Part shown: positions 11,001 through 17,512 of the stretch, one piece after another | Layout of the letters: each line of letters opens with the position of its first letter | How positions within the stretch are numbered: the first letter of the stretch is position 1 | NCBI GenBank assembly: GCA_947495035.1 | Contig: CANLXI010000014.1 | Coordinates: 62,001-126,000, forward strand | Direction: 5' to 3' | Length of the DNA stretch: 64,000 nucleotides | From: an uncultured Granulosicoccus sp. | GTDB taxonomy: Bacteria > Pseudomonadota > Gammaproteobacteria > Granulosicoccales > Granulosicoccaceae | Notes under the pieces: generated by a model | Told to the model about the DNA's origin: nothing | What the model saw: only the letters and a program-made list of their open reading frames with translations | The model's database searches: none | Translations under genes and position numbers: made by a program

Positions 11001-11558
11001 GCGCACGCTGTTCAACTCAGCCTGTTGAGACGTTTTGGCAAACAACCCGATCAAGGAACCGCTGCGGTAGTGCAACAGACCAATGCCGAGGAACCGGTAC
11101 TGGCGAAAGCTGCAGAGACAGTAGCAGACGCAACCGCCAACGACGAAGTCCGTGACCTCGAGATGGCCTGTCTGGACAAGGGCATGACATACCATGAAGA
11201 CAGGGGCGTCTGTGAGCAACCGGTAGAAACCCTGCATGGCGTCACGTTCCACTCGGGCTCGGCGTCGTTGCGTCAGACATCACGCTATATCCTGGACAAG
11301 GTGGCCTTGCAGATGAAAGAGAATCCGAGCAGACGGTACGTCATATCGGCACACACGGACAGTCAGGGCGCTGCCGCGTTCAATCTGCAGCTATCCAAAC
11401 AACGTGCAGAAGCCGTCGCTGACTATCTGGTTGCCGCTGGCGTGAAAGGTTCGCGATTGAAAACCGTGGCACTTGGAGAAAGTCAGCCCGTGACCTCGAA
11501 CGCAACGAAGGAAGGTCGTGCCATCAATCGGCGAGTCGAACTCCAGATAGCACAATAG
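2088..11558 (+). CDS. Giant secreted thrombospondin type 3 repeat / OmpA-family protein
   Basis: The product is about 3156 residues from the ATG at 2088. Residues 1-48 form a long signal peptide with hydrophobic core ILLWFAVVLFTL and likely cleavage after AQVMA. Residues about 76-264 form a beta-rich domain bounded by Cys. Residues about 265-2660 are acidic DxDxDG repeats of the thrombospondin type 3 kind, expected to bind calcium, with paired cysteines (C-x8-C) in about 20 units. At about 2671-2702 lies GSGCSI, a DP, a hydrophobic helix and RRR, resembling bacterial C-terminal sorting signals. It is followed by a second signal-peptide-like segment, a Asp-Ala/Asp-Gly linker, a probable eight-stranded barrel (codons 10560-11050) and an OmpA C-terminal domain (from about 11238) that should bind peptidoglycan. 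Upstream GTG/ATG starts at 1920, 2010 and 2061 remain possible. Adhesion or envelope function is inference. Confidence 0.8.
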   Translation: MKSTEDTTIHTNSKLSRKGFSRPGFGLKILLWFAVVLFTLHMPAQVMAADPDGDGIDSSRDLDDDDDGILDEDEIACTAFGNLDWVYDSLLGALLGSASIEASIGSSITAAADISFGPGFQELSSLTEYLLLGGGSSTLVSAKANDEYVEVGINVNTPTYLLGSGTNLISSLLGSVVAADYEIAAEISADGFTSSTLLFDDGYLAGSIDLNLGSSQERSFSPYRLEPGINYTLRLYLFNEQNSFLTPGVMSFGNLFLELGTNCNSDSDSDSIFNSDDIDSDNDGIVDNREAQTTAAYTAPAGIDTDQDGIDDSYDADNGGTPLTPVDTDASGAPDYLDTDSDNDGVPDSIEAFDANGDGIAEILPAANDADADSDGLNDNYDTIAAPASGNATGANTLFPNRDGLDALDWRDTDDDNDATLTLAEDANNNGSPIDDDSDNDGKPDYLESSSTDVDSDGSVDQNDGDDTDVCVPSTFATGCTTDTDDDGTPDSVETETADSDNDGTADYLESSTADADGDGTNDQSDANDSDACLPSQFGTGCTTDTDSDGTPDSVETENADSDGDGTADYLESSSEDADGDGTSDQNDANDGNACLPSQFGTGCTTDTDSDGTPDSVETETADSDNDGTADYLESSDDDADGDGTVDQNDGDDSNVCLPSPFGTGCTTDTDSDGTPDSVETENADSDNDGTADYLESSSADADGDGTSDQNDANDSDACLPSQFGTGCATDTDSDGTPDSVETENADSDNDGTADYLESSSEDADGDGTSNQNDANDSDACLPSQFGTGCTTDTDNDGTPDSVETETTDSDSDGTADYLESSTADADGDGTSDQNDANDSDACLPSQFGTGCTTDSDADGIPDSVEGELTNSDGDALADYLDSDSDGDGITDLAETQGSAGILDSDADSVPDHLDIDADNDGITDSVEGQSIANFTTPLDSDTDNDGLDDAFDTDNGGTEPALPNSDNTDQPDYLDTDSDNDGVPDAVEAHDANGDGVADTLPAANNADADNDGLNDNYDTVVAPANGNAFGSNAALPDRDAQGDGDWRDNDDDNDGTLTAAEDGNGNGNPLDDDADADGKPDYIESSIADTDGDGTVDQNDGNDTDTCLPSQFGNGCSTDTDGDGTPDSIETETADTDNDGTPDYQESASADADNDGVTDQNDAANNDVCIPSTFATGCTTDTDSDGTPDSVETETADTDNDGTPDYQESLLTDNDIDGAPDQIDPDDANACVPSTFGAGCTEDSDNDGLPDHLETVGADSDNDGKPDYLESSTADADGDGTNDQNDANDSDACLPSQFGSGCTTDTDSDGTPDSVETENADSDGDGTADYLESSSADADGDGIPDQNDANDSNACLPSQFGTGCTTDTDSDGTPDSVETETADSDNDGTADYLESSDDDADGDGTVDQNDGDDSNVCLPSQFGTGCTTDTDNDGTPDSVETENADSDNDGTADYLESSSADADGDGIPDQNDANDSNACLPSQFGTGCTNDTDSDGTPDSVETETADSDNDGTADYLESDTADADGDGTVDQNDADDSDACVPSTFGTGCTTDTDNDGTPDSVETENADGDGDGTADYLESSTEDADGDGTADQNDANDSNACLPSQFGTGCTTDSDADGIPDSVEGELSNSDGDALADYLDSDSDGDGIRDIVEANGSGGILDSDGDFIPDHLDIDSDNDGITDLLEAQSDVALVLPLNSDTDNDGLDDAYDTDNGGTEPALPNSDNADQPDYLDTDSDNDGVPDAVEAHDANGDGVADTLPAANNADADNDGLNDNYDTVVAPANGNAFGSNAALPDRDAQGDGDWRDNDDDNDGTLTAAEDGNGNGNPLDDDADADGKPDYIESSLVDTDGDGTVDQADADDSNACAPSTFGNGCNTDTDGDGTPDSIETETADTDNDGTPDYQESASADADNDGVTDQNDAANNDVCAPSTFATGCTTDTDSDGTPDSAETDSADSDKDGTADYLESDTADADGDGTVDQRDADDSDACTPSTFGTGCTVDTNANGIPDSVEGESTDTDGDGTLDYLDSDSDGDGIPDVVETNGSVGNLDSDGDSIPDHLDIDSDNDGITDLIEAQSDVAFVLPLNRDTDNDGLDDAYDTDNGGTEPTLPNTDNADQPDYLDTDSDNDGVPDAVEAHDANGDGVADTLPAANNADADNDGLNDNYDTVVAPATGNAFGSNAALPDRDSRDGADWRDDDDDGDGDPTAAEDANSNGILLDDDFDTDGKPDYVESSSADADGDGLTDQNDVDDNDPCTPSSFGMGCTIDSDNDGTPDVDESFDADSDLDGIPDYLESSTEDEDGDGVVDELDPQEQSACDFGDSQDGCTLDSDGDGIPDVLESDSDTDGDGIADYLDDDTDNDTIPDAIEGAIDTDGDGFANYKDLDSDGDGISDRAEAGANPATPADKDRDGLANYIDLDSDNDGLTDETESLGSTPLADSFDDAGNEGSPMINRLTTRAVTDSPIDFDDDIVPDYLDLDSDNDSLSDLVESQGTTADANGDGMVDDFIDSDGDGLDDVIKRFPVTASDNDRDGMPDYLDLDSDGDGTLDLVEAGGTDENGDGIVDAMADSDRDGIPDLVDVDSTGGHDADGDGIDDSADIDFVTGALDFDGDGIIDQRDPDVDGDGFADSFSDRAVSQLPDTDGDGIPDFQEANPTGFARTGIEGSGCSITTRSSAKDPVFLILIIAALMYRCRRRMALPILALSVSAGLATLDSALHPALAQSGELDDPIVSDSPDTTTVDDTTPSTSEKQRKVQAINTGSNADTDTDADADADADADADADADADASDGDGDGDGDGDGADIDGDAAGEAAAEHPFRRRFHAGVGFGFSQLEPDTRDLLDNDTNDTSDIGVQLFVGADLSKWLSLEMHFSNLGAAGFDNGAKIDYRVFGASALVHVGKSRQRPDRRGLTAYGRLGFGVLKNSSSGDIDYRQMESNHILYGAGLEYSVKHQLAIRLEAVGFDADAHAVQLSLLRRFGKQPDQGTAAVVQQTNAEEPVLAKAAETVADATANDEVRDLEMACLDKGMTYHEDRGVCEQPVETLHGVTFHSGSASLRQTSRYILDKVALQMKENPSRRYVISAHTDSQGAAAFNLQLSKQRAEAVADYLVAAGVKGSRLKTVALGESQPVTSNATKEGRAINRRVELQIAQ
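4990..5352 (+). repeat. Higher-order block, copy 1
   Basis: Nearly identical at the nucleotide level to 7276-7638 (offset 2286 bp); I noted only a few substitutions by eye before the 3' end diverges. It encodes VPDAVEAHDANGDGVADTLP and the following PANGNAFGSNAALPDRD. The blocks lie inside the giant gene between runs of the 62-residue unit. Confidence 0.85.
7276..7638 (+). repeat. Higher-order block, copy 2
   Basis: Second copy of the block described at 4990-5352. The flanking 62-residue units also resemble those around copy 1, so the original duplication probably involved more than 2 kb, with later gene conversion keeping this part uniform (inference). Confidence 0.85.
8442..8800 (+). repeat. 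Higher-order block, copy 3 (diverging in its second half)
   Basis: About 180 bp from 8442 match copy 2 almost perfectly (offset 1170 bp). After about 8622 the sequence diverges, with PATGNAFGSNAALPDRDSRD in place of the copy 2 wording. A much older relative of the block lies near 3080-3420. Confidence 0.8.
10098..10193 (+). other. Internal sorting-signal-like motif followed by a second signal-peptide-like segment
   Basis: Codons here give GSGCSITTRSSAKDP, then a hydrophobic run (VFLILIIAALMY) and RCRRR. A Gly-Cys motif, a single transmembrane helix and an Arg cluster is the layout of C-terminal sorting signals of the MYXO-, GlyGly- or JDVT-CTERM type, which normally end the protein. Here the frame continues directly into MALPILALSVSAGLATL and an Ala-rich HPALAQ, resembling a signal peptide, at an ATG (10194). 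The class assignment is from memory and uncertain. Confidence 0.55.
10395..10508 (+). repeat. Hexanucleotide simple-sequence repeat
   Basis: Nine perfect GCCGAT copies (10413-10466), preceded by one GCCGAT and two ACCGAT, run into six GATGGT copies (10473-10508). They encode an Asp-Ala then Asp-Gly linker between the sorting-like motif and the barrel domain. Because the unit is 6 bp, slippage would change linker length but keep the frame. Confidence 0.9.
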
Positions 11559-11649
11559 CCAATCGAATCAGGTCGGCTGTCTTGAATGCAAGGCCACCAG
11601 CGCCAACATTAAACGGATCATCCGTCGAACGCCACAGGAGCCCTCCTTC

Positions 11650-12336
11650 ATGGAAATCAATGCCGATTTCTCGCAACGTTCACTGTTGCATACACCCCAG
11701 CTGGACTGGCAGGACTCCCCCATGAAAGGTGTTCGTCGCCGTGTTCTGGACCGGGTTGGCAACGAGGTTGCCCGTGCGACGACCATCGTCAGCTACGCGC
11801 CGGAGAGCCATTTCTCATCCCATGTACACACGGGAGGCGAGGAATTCATCGTGCTTGAAGGAGTCTTTCAGGATGAACATGGGGACTTTCCCGCAGGCCA
11901 TTACGTTCGCAATCCGCCGCAGTCGAGCCATACGCCCCGGTCAGACAAGGGCTGCACCATTTTTGTCAAGCTCTGGCAATTCGATTTGCAGGATCGGCAA
12001 TCGGTCGCCATCGACATGAACACAGCCCCGCTGGAACCCGACAATTCCCGGCAAGGCGTGCAGTTCAACACGCTGTTTCAGGATGATCGTGAAACCGTAC
12101 GGCTGGAACAATGGCAAGCCGGTGCCATGGTGAGCCTGGATACCAGCGGCGGAGCCGAACTGCTGGTGCTCGACGGCCACTTCAGCGACGGCGATGACAA
12201 GGTCGAGACGCTCTCCTGGTTACGCCTGCCGGTCGGCTCCGACATTCAGGCCATAGCCGGGCCGACCGGCGCACGAGTCTGGGTAAAGACCGGGCACCTG
12301 CGCTTCACCGAGCAGGAAAAGGCGCGACTGCCCTGA
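11650..12336 (+). CDS. ChrR-like cupin domain protein
   Basis: This 228-residue protein has two cupin-like halves. The first carries HVHTGGEEFIVLEG (about residues 58-71), then GHYVRNPP and a later His in SSHTP, a typical metal-binding cupin set as in the C-terminal domain of ChrR anti-sigma factors. It lacks the N-terminal zinc-binding anti-sigma domain and no ECF sigma gene is adjacent. A free-standing sensor or enzyme-like role is therefore more likely than anti-sigma activity. CAGGAG lies a little upstream of the ATG. The gene ends 8 bp from the convergent PAAR-like gene. Function is inferred only from fold. Confidence 0.75.
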   Translation: MEINADFSQRSLLHTPQLDWQDSPMKGVRRRVLDRVGNEVARATTIVSYAPESHFSSHVHTGGEEFIVLEGVFQDEHGDFPAGHYVRNPPQSSHTPRSDKGCTIFVKLWQFDLQDRQSVAIDMNTAPLEPDNSRQGVQFNTLFQDDRETVRLEQWQAGAMVSLDTSGGAELLVLDGHFSDGDDKVETLSWLRLPVGSDIQAIAGPTGARVWVKTGHLRFTEQEKARLP

Positions 12337-12344
12337 GCCCATCG

Positions 12345-12845
12345 TCATTGATCGTGGTGGCCGGGACTGCCGTCCAGGTCTTCCGGTTGCCGGCCTTCGT
12401 GATCCGACAGATCCAGATAGGGCAAGGGCGGTGTATTGCCCGGCACACTCGCCCTGTGATTGCTGGTTGTCAGATCCATATGTCTGACCACGTTACGGCC
12501 TTCAATCCTGACATTCATCGACCACATGGCAAAGTGGGCCCTGCCCCGATTGGTACCGCTGAGCAATCCTTTCCGGCTGGCGACACCGGCTTCGTCCCCT
12601 GTCGATTGCCTGAAGAATGACTGATTCTTCAGCATGATTTCCTTGCCGCCGATCTTGACCGTCTTGCTGCCTCTGGCAGTACTCGATGCTTTCGTTGTGT
12701 TCGGATAAGGCACTGGCACACCGGGCGGCGTGGCCGGTATCTGTTCAGGGGGAGTGAAGCACACATCAGGGAAGGCACAGATGAGCTTGCCTGCGGCTTT
12801 CTTGCAGGCGATCAATCTGCCATTCGCGTAGACCCTTATCGTCAT
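12345..12845 (-). CDS. PAAR-like (DUF4150) protein
   Basis: The product is 166 residues. The N-terminal part contains FPDVCFTPPEQIPATPPGVP, then PYPNTT, VKIGGKEIMLKNQSFF and GDEAG, a pattern of DUF4150 proteins that are structural relatives of PAAR spike-tip proteins of type VI secretion. The later MWSMNVRIEGRNVVRHMDL also fits. PAAR-like proteins cap the VgrG spike and connect to effectors. DUF2169 and ketosynthase-like genes commonly accompany this family, and both are found 11 kb to the left. The short C-terminal tail has no visible toxin domain, so any effector would be a separate protein. The assignment of family is solid; an active T6SS cannot be shown from this window. Confidence 0.8.
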   Translation of the reverse strand: MTIRVYANGRLIACKKAAGKLICAFPDVCFTPPEQIPATPPGVPVPYPNTTKASSTARGSKTVKIGGKEIMLKNQSFFRQSTGDEAGVASRKGLLSGTNRGRAHFAMWSMNVRIEGRNVVRHMDLTTSNHRASVPGNTPPLPYLDLSDHEGRQPEDLDGSPGHHDQ

Positions 12846-12970
12846 CCCTACACCCCCTGCCGCTGGCAGCAGTATCCTTCCGCTTAGCCGCTCTGACTAT
12901 TCGCTGACATCCTGCTTTTCGAAATGATCATCACATATTCCCCACTTGATCCGCAAACCGGCCAGCACCG

Positions 12971-13070
12971 CTTGTTACAACTTGACGCCGCCCGAGGCCG
13001 CCCGAGGCCAACCGAGGCCGCTTTTTACCGCTGATTGCTGCTTGTTGCCGCTTGTTGCCGCTTGTTGCCG
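12971..13070. repeat. 10-bp-phased minisatellite upstream of copA
   Basis: Bases fall into a 10-bp register for about ten units. It includes a GC-rich set (GCCGCCCGAG-type, 12987-13019) and three perfect CTTGTTGCCG copies at 13041-13070 preceded by a degenerate copy. It lies in the 345-bp gap between the PAAR-like gene and copA, about 60 bp upstream of the CueR-type promoter. No coding potential is convincing. Confidence 0.7.
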
Positions 13071-13127
13071 CCAGCCGGCATGTCCGAGGGGTAACGACAC
13101 TTTTCGCAAGTCTTTTCCACACAGCCC

Positions 13128-13158
13128 TTGACCTTCCATCCACTGGAACACCCATGAT
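13128..13158 (+). promoter_or_regulatory. CueR-type copper-responsive promoter of copA-cueR
   Basis: TTGACC at 13128-13133 and a CATGAT -10 at 13153-13158 are separated by 19 bp, the overlong spacer of MerR-family promoters. Inside the spacer is the dyad ACCTTCC-N7-GGAAC, closely matching the known CueR operator pattern. The transcript would start just ahead of copA, giving a short leader. The cueR homologue is the next gene but one, so activation by its product is a reasonable inference. Confidence 0.8.
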
Positions 13159-13190
13159 GCAGTCAGTGGCGCAACGGGGAAATCAGCGTG

Positions 13191-15647
13191 ATGGCTGCCA
13201 GACAGTATTCCATCAACATCAAGGGGATGAATTGCGCCTCCTGCGTCGGTCGGGTGGAAAAGGCCCTGCAGGCCGTAGTCGGGGTGGACACGGCAACTGT
13301 CAACCTGAGTAGCGAGCGTGCCACCATTGTCGGACATGCACGGATCGAGGACATCCTCCAGGCGCTGGAAGGTGCTGGTTATCCGGCAAGGCAGGAGACA
13401 CGGGTGCTGAACATTCGTGACATGAGCTGCGCCTCCTGTGTGGGTCGAGTCGAAAAGGCTCTGCTGGACCAAGCCGGCGTTCTCGATGCCAGCGTCAATC
13501 TGGCCACGGAATCGGCCAGTATCACATTCCTCAACGGCACCATCACACCACAGGATATCGCTGCCATACCCACAGCCATGGGCTATCCGGCGAGTTTTGC
13601 CGTGGCAGAACAGTCGGACCAGGCCGCGCACAAGGAGATCGAGGCGCATCAGCTCCGTCAGATGACACTGATTGCCGCATTACTCACGCTGCCCGTGTTT
13701 CTGATGGAAATGGGTGGTCATCTCTTCCCCGGCGTGTCGGTATGGATAGAGCGTTCGATAGGGCTGCAGACCAGCTGGATACTACAGTTCTGTCTCAGTT
13801 CAATCGTCATGGCCTGGCCCGGACAAACCTTCTATCGCAGAGGCCTGCCGGCGTTGTTCAAGGGTACACCCGACATGAACAGCCTGGTCGCCATCGGCAG
13901 CCTCGCGGCCTGGGGATATTCAACGGTAGCCACCTTCCTGCCGTCGTTATTGCCTGAAGAATCGCGTGCGGTGTATTTCGAGGCGGCTGCGGTCATTGTG
14001 ACGCTGATCCTTCTCGGCCGTTATCTGGAAGCTCGCGCCAAGGGTCGAACCGGTGAGGCCATCCGATCCCTGATCGGCTTGCAGGCCAGATCCGCACGGG
14101 TGGAGCGCGACGGCGAGGTGACCGAGATCGATATTGACGACATCAGATCCGGCGATCTCATCCATATCCGGCCTGGTGAAAAGATACCGACCGATGGCCA
14201 GCTGATTCGGGGCCACAGTTATATCGACGAGAGCATGATTACCGGCGAACCGGTACCGGTGGACAAGTCTGTCGGGGACGAGCTGGTAGGCGGCACGATC
14301 AATGGTACCGGAGCCCTGCAGATGCGGGCCGAAAGAGTCGGCGCCGACACCATGCTGTCCCAGATCATCCGCATGGTGGAACAGGCCCAGGGTGCCAGGC
14401 TGCCGGTACAGGATCTGGTCAATCGGGTGACAGCGTGGTTCGTACCTGCTGTACTGGTGATAGCCGTTCTGACCATGCTTGTCTGGCTCGTCGTCGGCCC
14501 CGAACCGACACTGACACGAGCACTGATCGCCGGAGTCTCGGTATTGATCATCGCCTGCCCTTGTGCCATGGGCCTGGCAGTACCCACGTCCATCATGGTG
14601 GCCACCGGTCGAGCGGCTGAAATCGGTGTCCTGTTTCGGCAGGGCAGCGCCTTGCAGACGCTGGAAAATGTCAGCGTCATCGCTCTGGACAAGACAGGCA
14701 CCGTGACCCAGGGTCAGCCTCGACTCACGGATCTGCAAGTCGTCAATGACATGAACGAGGATGAGCTTCTTGCCATGGTGGCAGCGGTCGAGGACAACTC
14801 GGAGCACCCGATAGCAAGAGCCATCGTGCAGGCAGCCCGCACACGTGAACTGACGTTTCCAGCCGTCACCGACTTCGTATCACACACCGGCATGGGTGTT
14901 TTCGCCACTGTCTCAGGCCAGCAGATTCTGGTGGGAACACACAGGCTCATGAGCGCGAATGACATTTCCCTGGGCTCATCACCCGATGACGTCCAACGAT
15001 TTGCAGAAATGGGTAAAACACCTTTGTATGTGGCTATCGATGGCAAGCTGGCAGCGTTACTGGCCGTTGCCGACCCGATCAAACCGAGCAGTCCGGCGGC
15101 CATCAGGGCATTGCATGCCCTGGGACTCAAGGTCGTCATGATCACCGGTGATAATCAGGCCACCGCAGACCATATCGCTCGTGAGTCGGGTATTGATGAT
15201 GTCGTAGCGCAAGTCATGCCCGATGGCAAGGTCGATGCCATCAGGAAGCTGTCCGCCAGTGGTGCCACTGTTGCATTTGTTGGTGATGGCATCAACGATG
15301 CACCGGCACTGGCTGCAGCCGACGTTGGTATCGCCATCGGTACCGGTACTGATGTGGCGATTGAAAGTGCGGACGTGGTGTTGATGTCCGGCGATCTTCT
15401 GGGCGTCGTCAATGCGTTGGAAACCAGTCAACGCACCATGAAGAACATTCGGCAGAACCTGCTGTGGGCCTTCGGCTACAACGTACTGCTGATACCGGTA
15501 GCCGCCGGGGCACTCTACCCTCTCAATGGCATGACCTTGTCACCGATGCTGGCAGCACTGGCCATGGCCCTGTCCAGCGTATTCGTCCTGAGCAACGCCC
15601 TGCGGCTGCGCTGGATCAAACCTGAGCACACGGAGACCTACGCATGA
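13191..15647 (+). CDS. copA: Copper-translocating P1B-type ATPase
   Basis: This 818-residue inner-membrane pump exports Cu(I) from the cytoplasm. Two N-terminal heavy-metal-binding domains carry CASC at residues 15-18 and 80-83. Transmembrane segments follow, including CPC at 456-458 that defines Cu/Ag transport. The phosphorylated Asp is D500 in [15 protein letters not shown] and [11 protein letters not shown] complete the ATP-binding and hinge motifs. The ATG at 13191 is preferred over a GTG three bases earlier; GGGA lies 10 bp upstream. The promoter is of CueR type, and the stop overlaps the cueR start. Length and motif order are normal for the family. Confidence 0.95.
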   Translation: MAARQYSINIKGMNCASCVGRVEKALQAVVGVDTATVNLSSERATIVGHARIEDILQALEGAGYPARQETRVLNIRDMSCASCVGRVEKALLDQAGVLDASVNLATESASITFLNGTITPQDIAAIPTAMGYPASFAVAEQSDQAAHKEIEAHQLRQMTLIAALLTLPVFLMEMGGHLFPGVSVWIERSIGLQTSWILQFCLSSIVMAWPGQTFYRRGLPALFKGTPDMNSLVAIGSLAAWGYSTVATFLPSLLPEESRAVYFEAAAVIVTLILLGRYLEARAKGRTGEAIRSLIGLQARSARVERDGEVTEIDIDDIRSGDLIHIRPGEKIPTDGQLIRGHSYIDESMITGEPVPVDKSVGDELVGGTINGTGALQMRAERVGADTMLSQIIRMVEQAQGARLPVQDLVNRVTAWFVPAVLVIAVLTMLVWLVVGPEPTLTRALIAGVSVLIIACPCAMGLAVPTSIMVATGRAAEIGVLFRQGSALQTLENVSVIALDKTGTVTQGQPRLTDLQVVNDMNEDELLAMVAAVEDNSEHPIARAIVQAARTRELTFPAVTDFVSHTGMGVFATVSGQQILVGTHRLMSANDISLGSSPDDVQRFAEMGKTPLYVAIDGKLAALLAVADPIKPSSPAAIRALHALGLKVVMITGDNQATADHIARESGIDDVVAQVMPDGKVDAIRKLSASGATVAFVGDGINDAPALAAADVGIAIGTGTDVAIESADVVLMSGDLLGVVNALETSQRTMKNIRQNLLWAFGYNVLLIPVAAGALYPLNGMTLSPMLAALAMALSSVFVLSNALRLRWIKPEHTETYA

Positions 15648-16033
15648 ATATCGGTAAAGCAGCAGCGCAATCCGGTCTGCCGGCCAAGACCATTCGCTAC
15701 TATGAAGACATCCGGCTGATCGCCCCCAGACGCGACGACAACGGCTATCGAGACTTCTCGGATGCAGATGTCCACAAGCTGGGGTTTCTTAGCCGTGCCA
15801 GAGCGCTCGGCTTTACCATCGAGCATTGTCGTGCGCTGTTGGGCCTCTGGGAAGATCAGTCGCGTGCCAGTGGTGACGTCAAGCGTATTGCAGCGGAGCA
15901 TCTGGCCGTGATCGAATCGAAAATCGCCGATCTGTGCGAGATGCGCGATACGCTGGATCATCTGATGAACACCTGCCAGGGCGATGATCGTCCGGATTGC
16001 CCGATCATCAATGAACTGGCCGCTCGCGATTGA
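15644..16033 (+). CDS. cueR: MerR-family copper efflux regulator CueR
   Basis: The 129-residue product has the MerR winged-helix start [20 protein letters not shown], a dimerisation helix and a C-terminal metal-binding loop C-QGDDRPD-C with cysteines at 111 and 119, matching positions 112 and 120 of E. coli CueR. It should sense Cu(I)/Ag(I) and twist the 19-bp-spacer promoter upstream of copA. The gene overlaps copA by 4 bp (ATGA). Regulator and pump therefore share one transcript and CueR probably activates its own synthesis, unlike E. coli where copA and cueR are unlinked. Confidence 0.93.
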   Translation: MNIGKAAAQSGLPAKTIRYYEDIRLIAPRRDDNGYRDFSDADVHKLGFLSRARALGFTIEHCRALLGLWEDQSRASGDVKRIAAEHLAVIESKIADLCEMRDTLDHLMNTCQGDDRPDCPIINELAARD

Positions 16034-16167
16034 GAGAATGGTCGCGGCACGGGTCGGGCAATGATGTTCGTCGATAGACTGATTGCTAAAGTTCGAGCGG
16101 ACCAGCACCTTGACTCACGAGGGCATGAGCTTTACCGACAGGCTTTAGGCGCAAGATCAAGCAAGTT

Positions 16168-16190
16168 GGCACCGGTGCCTGTCAGGCACC
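16168..16190. terminator. Short palindromic hairpin between convergent genes
   Basis: GGTGCCT-GTC-AGGCACC (16174-16190) is preceded by an overlapping palindrome GGCACCGGTGCC (16168-16179). It lies between the end of cueR and the convergent aminotransferase gene. There is no clear T-run. It could be a weak bidirectional terminator or a REP-like palindrome. Confidence 0.35.
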
Positions 16191-16212
16191 GTTTGCAGCT
16201 GATACGAGACGG

Positions 16213-17385
16213 TCAGTCCCTGAGTGTGTTCAAGGCCTGAATCAGTACATCGATCTCGTCAGACGTGTTGTAGTAATGAGGCGCCACTCGCAGCAGCGCC
16301 GGAAGGTTTCGCGATTCCGCATCCAGACGGGTGCTGGATGGCTGCGAGGCACCGATATTGATGTGCTGAACACGCAGTGACTGCACCGTCTCGGCAGGGT
16401 CCAGGCCGTTGATGGTGAAGCTGACGATTGCACAGTGGCGTTGCCCGAGATCATGGACCGTGGCACCAGGGATATCTGCAATTCGGGTTCTGGCGTAATC
16501 CGCCAGCTCCCAGGCACGTTCCTGTATACGTTCCAGACCTACCGACATGGCGTGACGAATGGCCGCACCCAGACCGGCCCTGAGGGCATAGGAATTTTCC
16601 CAATTTTCGAAACGTCTCGCATCCTCACGCAATTCATAGCGATCGCTGGCAACCCAGGGTGCAGCAAAATGGTCGATCATGGCCGGCTCCAATCGGCTCA
16701 CCCATGGTTTTCTGATGTACAGAAAGCCTGTGCCCCGTGGTCCGCACAGAAACTTTCGCCCGGTTGCCGAAAGAAAGTCACAACGCAATGCCTGCACATC
16801 CACCGGCATCTGGCCAATGGCCTGACAGGCATCCAGCAGATAGGGAATACCTCGTTCACTGGCTACCCTGCCCACCGCTTCTGCCGGATTGACCAATCCA
16901 CCATTGGTGGGTATCCAGGTGATCGCAATCAGTTTCACTCGTTCGTCGATCATCTGCTCCAGTGCCTGCACATCCAGTTCACCGCTGGCAGTACCGGGGA
17001 TGACATCGATCACGATGCCATCGCGCTTCTTCCTCTGCAGAAAGGCCACGTAATTCGCGGCATACTCAGCCTCACAGGTCAGAATCCTGTCGCCAGCCTT
17101 CAAAGGCAATGCATAGAACGCCTGGCACCAGGCTGCAGTCGCATTTTCCAGCAGTGCGATCTCCTCTGGTTGGGCATTCAGCAGAGATGCCACATCTGCA
17201 TAAACGGCATCCAGCTCATCTGCTCTCGCCGCATGCGCTTCGTACCCACCCAGGCGTTGTTCCAGTTCCAGATGCGCTGACATCGCTGCCGTCACAGGCA
17301 ATGGCATCAGACCGGCTCCCGAGGCAATCAGGTGAGTCACCGAGGAGGTGCCGGGGAACTGTGATCGTATCTGGTCGATGTCCAT
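16213..17385 (-). CDS. Aminotransferase class V family protein (PLP enzyme)
   Basis: The 390-residue protein has the class V fold seen in cysteine desulfurases and isopenicillin-N epimerase-like enzymes. LLDACQAIGQMPVDVQ carries the Asp that contacts the PLP ring, and SATGRKFLCGPRGTGFLY carries the Lys that should bind PLP. No desulfurase-type catalytic Cys loop is obvious, so a desulfurase role is doubtful and the substrate cannot be named. The start is set at MDIDQIRSQF (17385) because the 28 upstream residues of the open frame are not family-like and cross the ATP operon terminator region. It follows atpC in the same direction but beyond a strong terminator, so it is probably a separate transcript. 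Confidence 0.8.
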   Translation of the reverse strand: MDIDQIRSQFPGTSSVTHLIASGAGLMPLPVTAAMSAHLELEQRLGGYEAHAARADELDAVYADVASLLNAQPEEIALLENATAAWCQAFYALPLKAGDRILTCEAEYAANYVAFLQRKKRDGIVIDVIPGTASGELDVQALEQMIDERVKLIAITWIPTNGGLVNPAEAVGRVASERGIPYLLDACQAIGQMPVDVQALRCDFLSATGRKFLCGPRGTGFLYIRKPWVSRLEPAMIDHFAAPWVASDRYELREDARRFENWENSYALRAGLGAAIRHAMSVGLERIQERAWELADYARTRIADIPGATVHDLGQRHCAIVSFTINGLDPAETVQSLRVQHINIGASQPSSTRLDAESRNLPALLRVAPHYYNTSDEIDVLIQALNTLRD

Positions 17386-17451
17386 GTGCTTGTTCGTTCC
17401 GTTGATGGTTTCCTGGTAAAACTTCCCTTTTCGACGTGTCGAATACCGGGC

Positions 17452-17488
17452 AAAAAAAAGCCCGGACACCTTCGCAGGCTCCGGGCTT
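17452..17488 (-). terminator. Rho-independent terminator of the atp operon
   Basis: On the minus strand AAGCCCGGA and TCCGGGCTT form a 9-bp GC-rich stem around a loop, followed immediately by a run of eight T. It lies 25 bp after the atpC stop. This is a classic intrinsic terminator and marks the 3' end of the ATP synthase operon. Confidence 0.93.
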
Positions 17489-17512
17489 CTTCTTGCTGTC
17501 TGCAGTCGAGAA

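Noticed and set aside
12975..13649. 224-residue minus ORF over the copA start
   Set aside because: Antisense to copA and includes the low-complexity 10-bp repeats.
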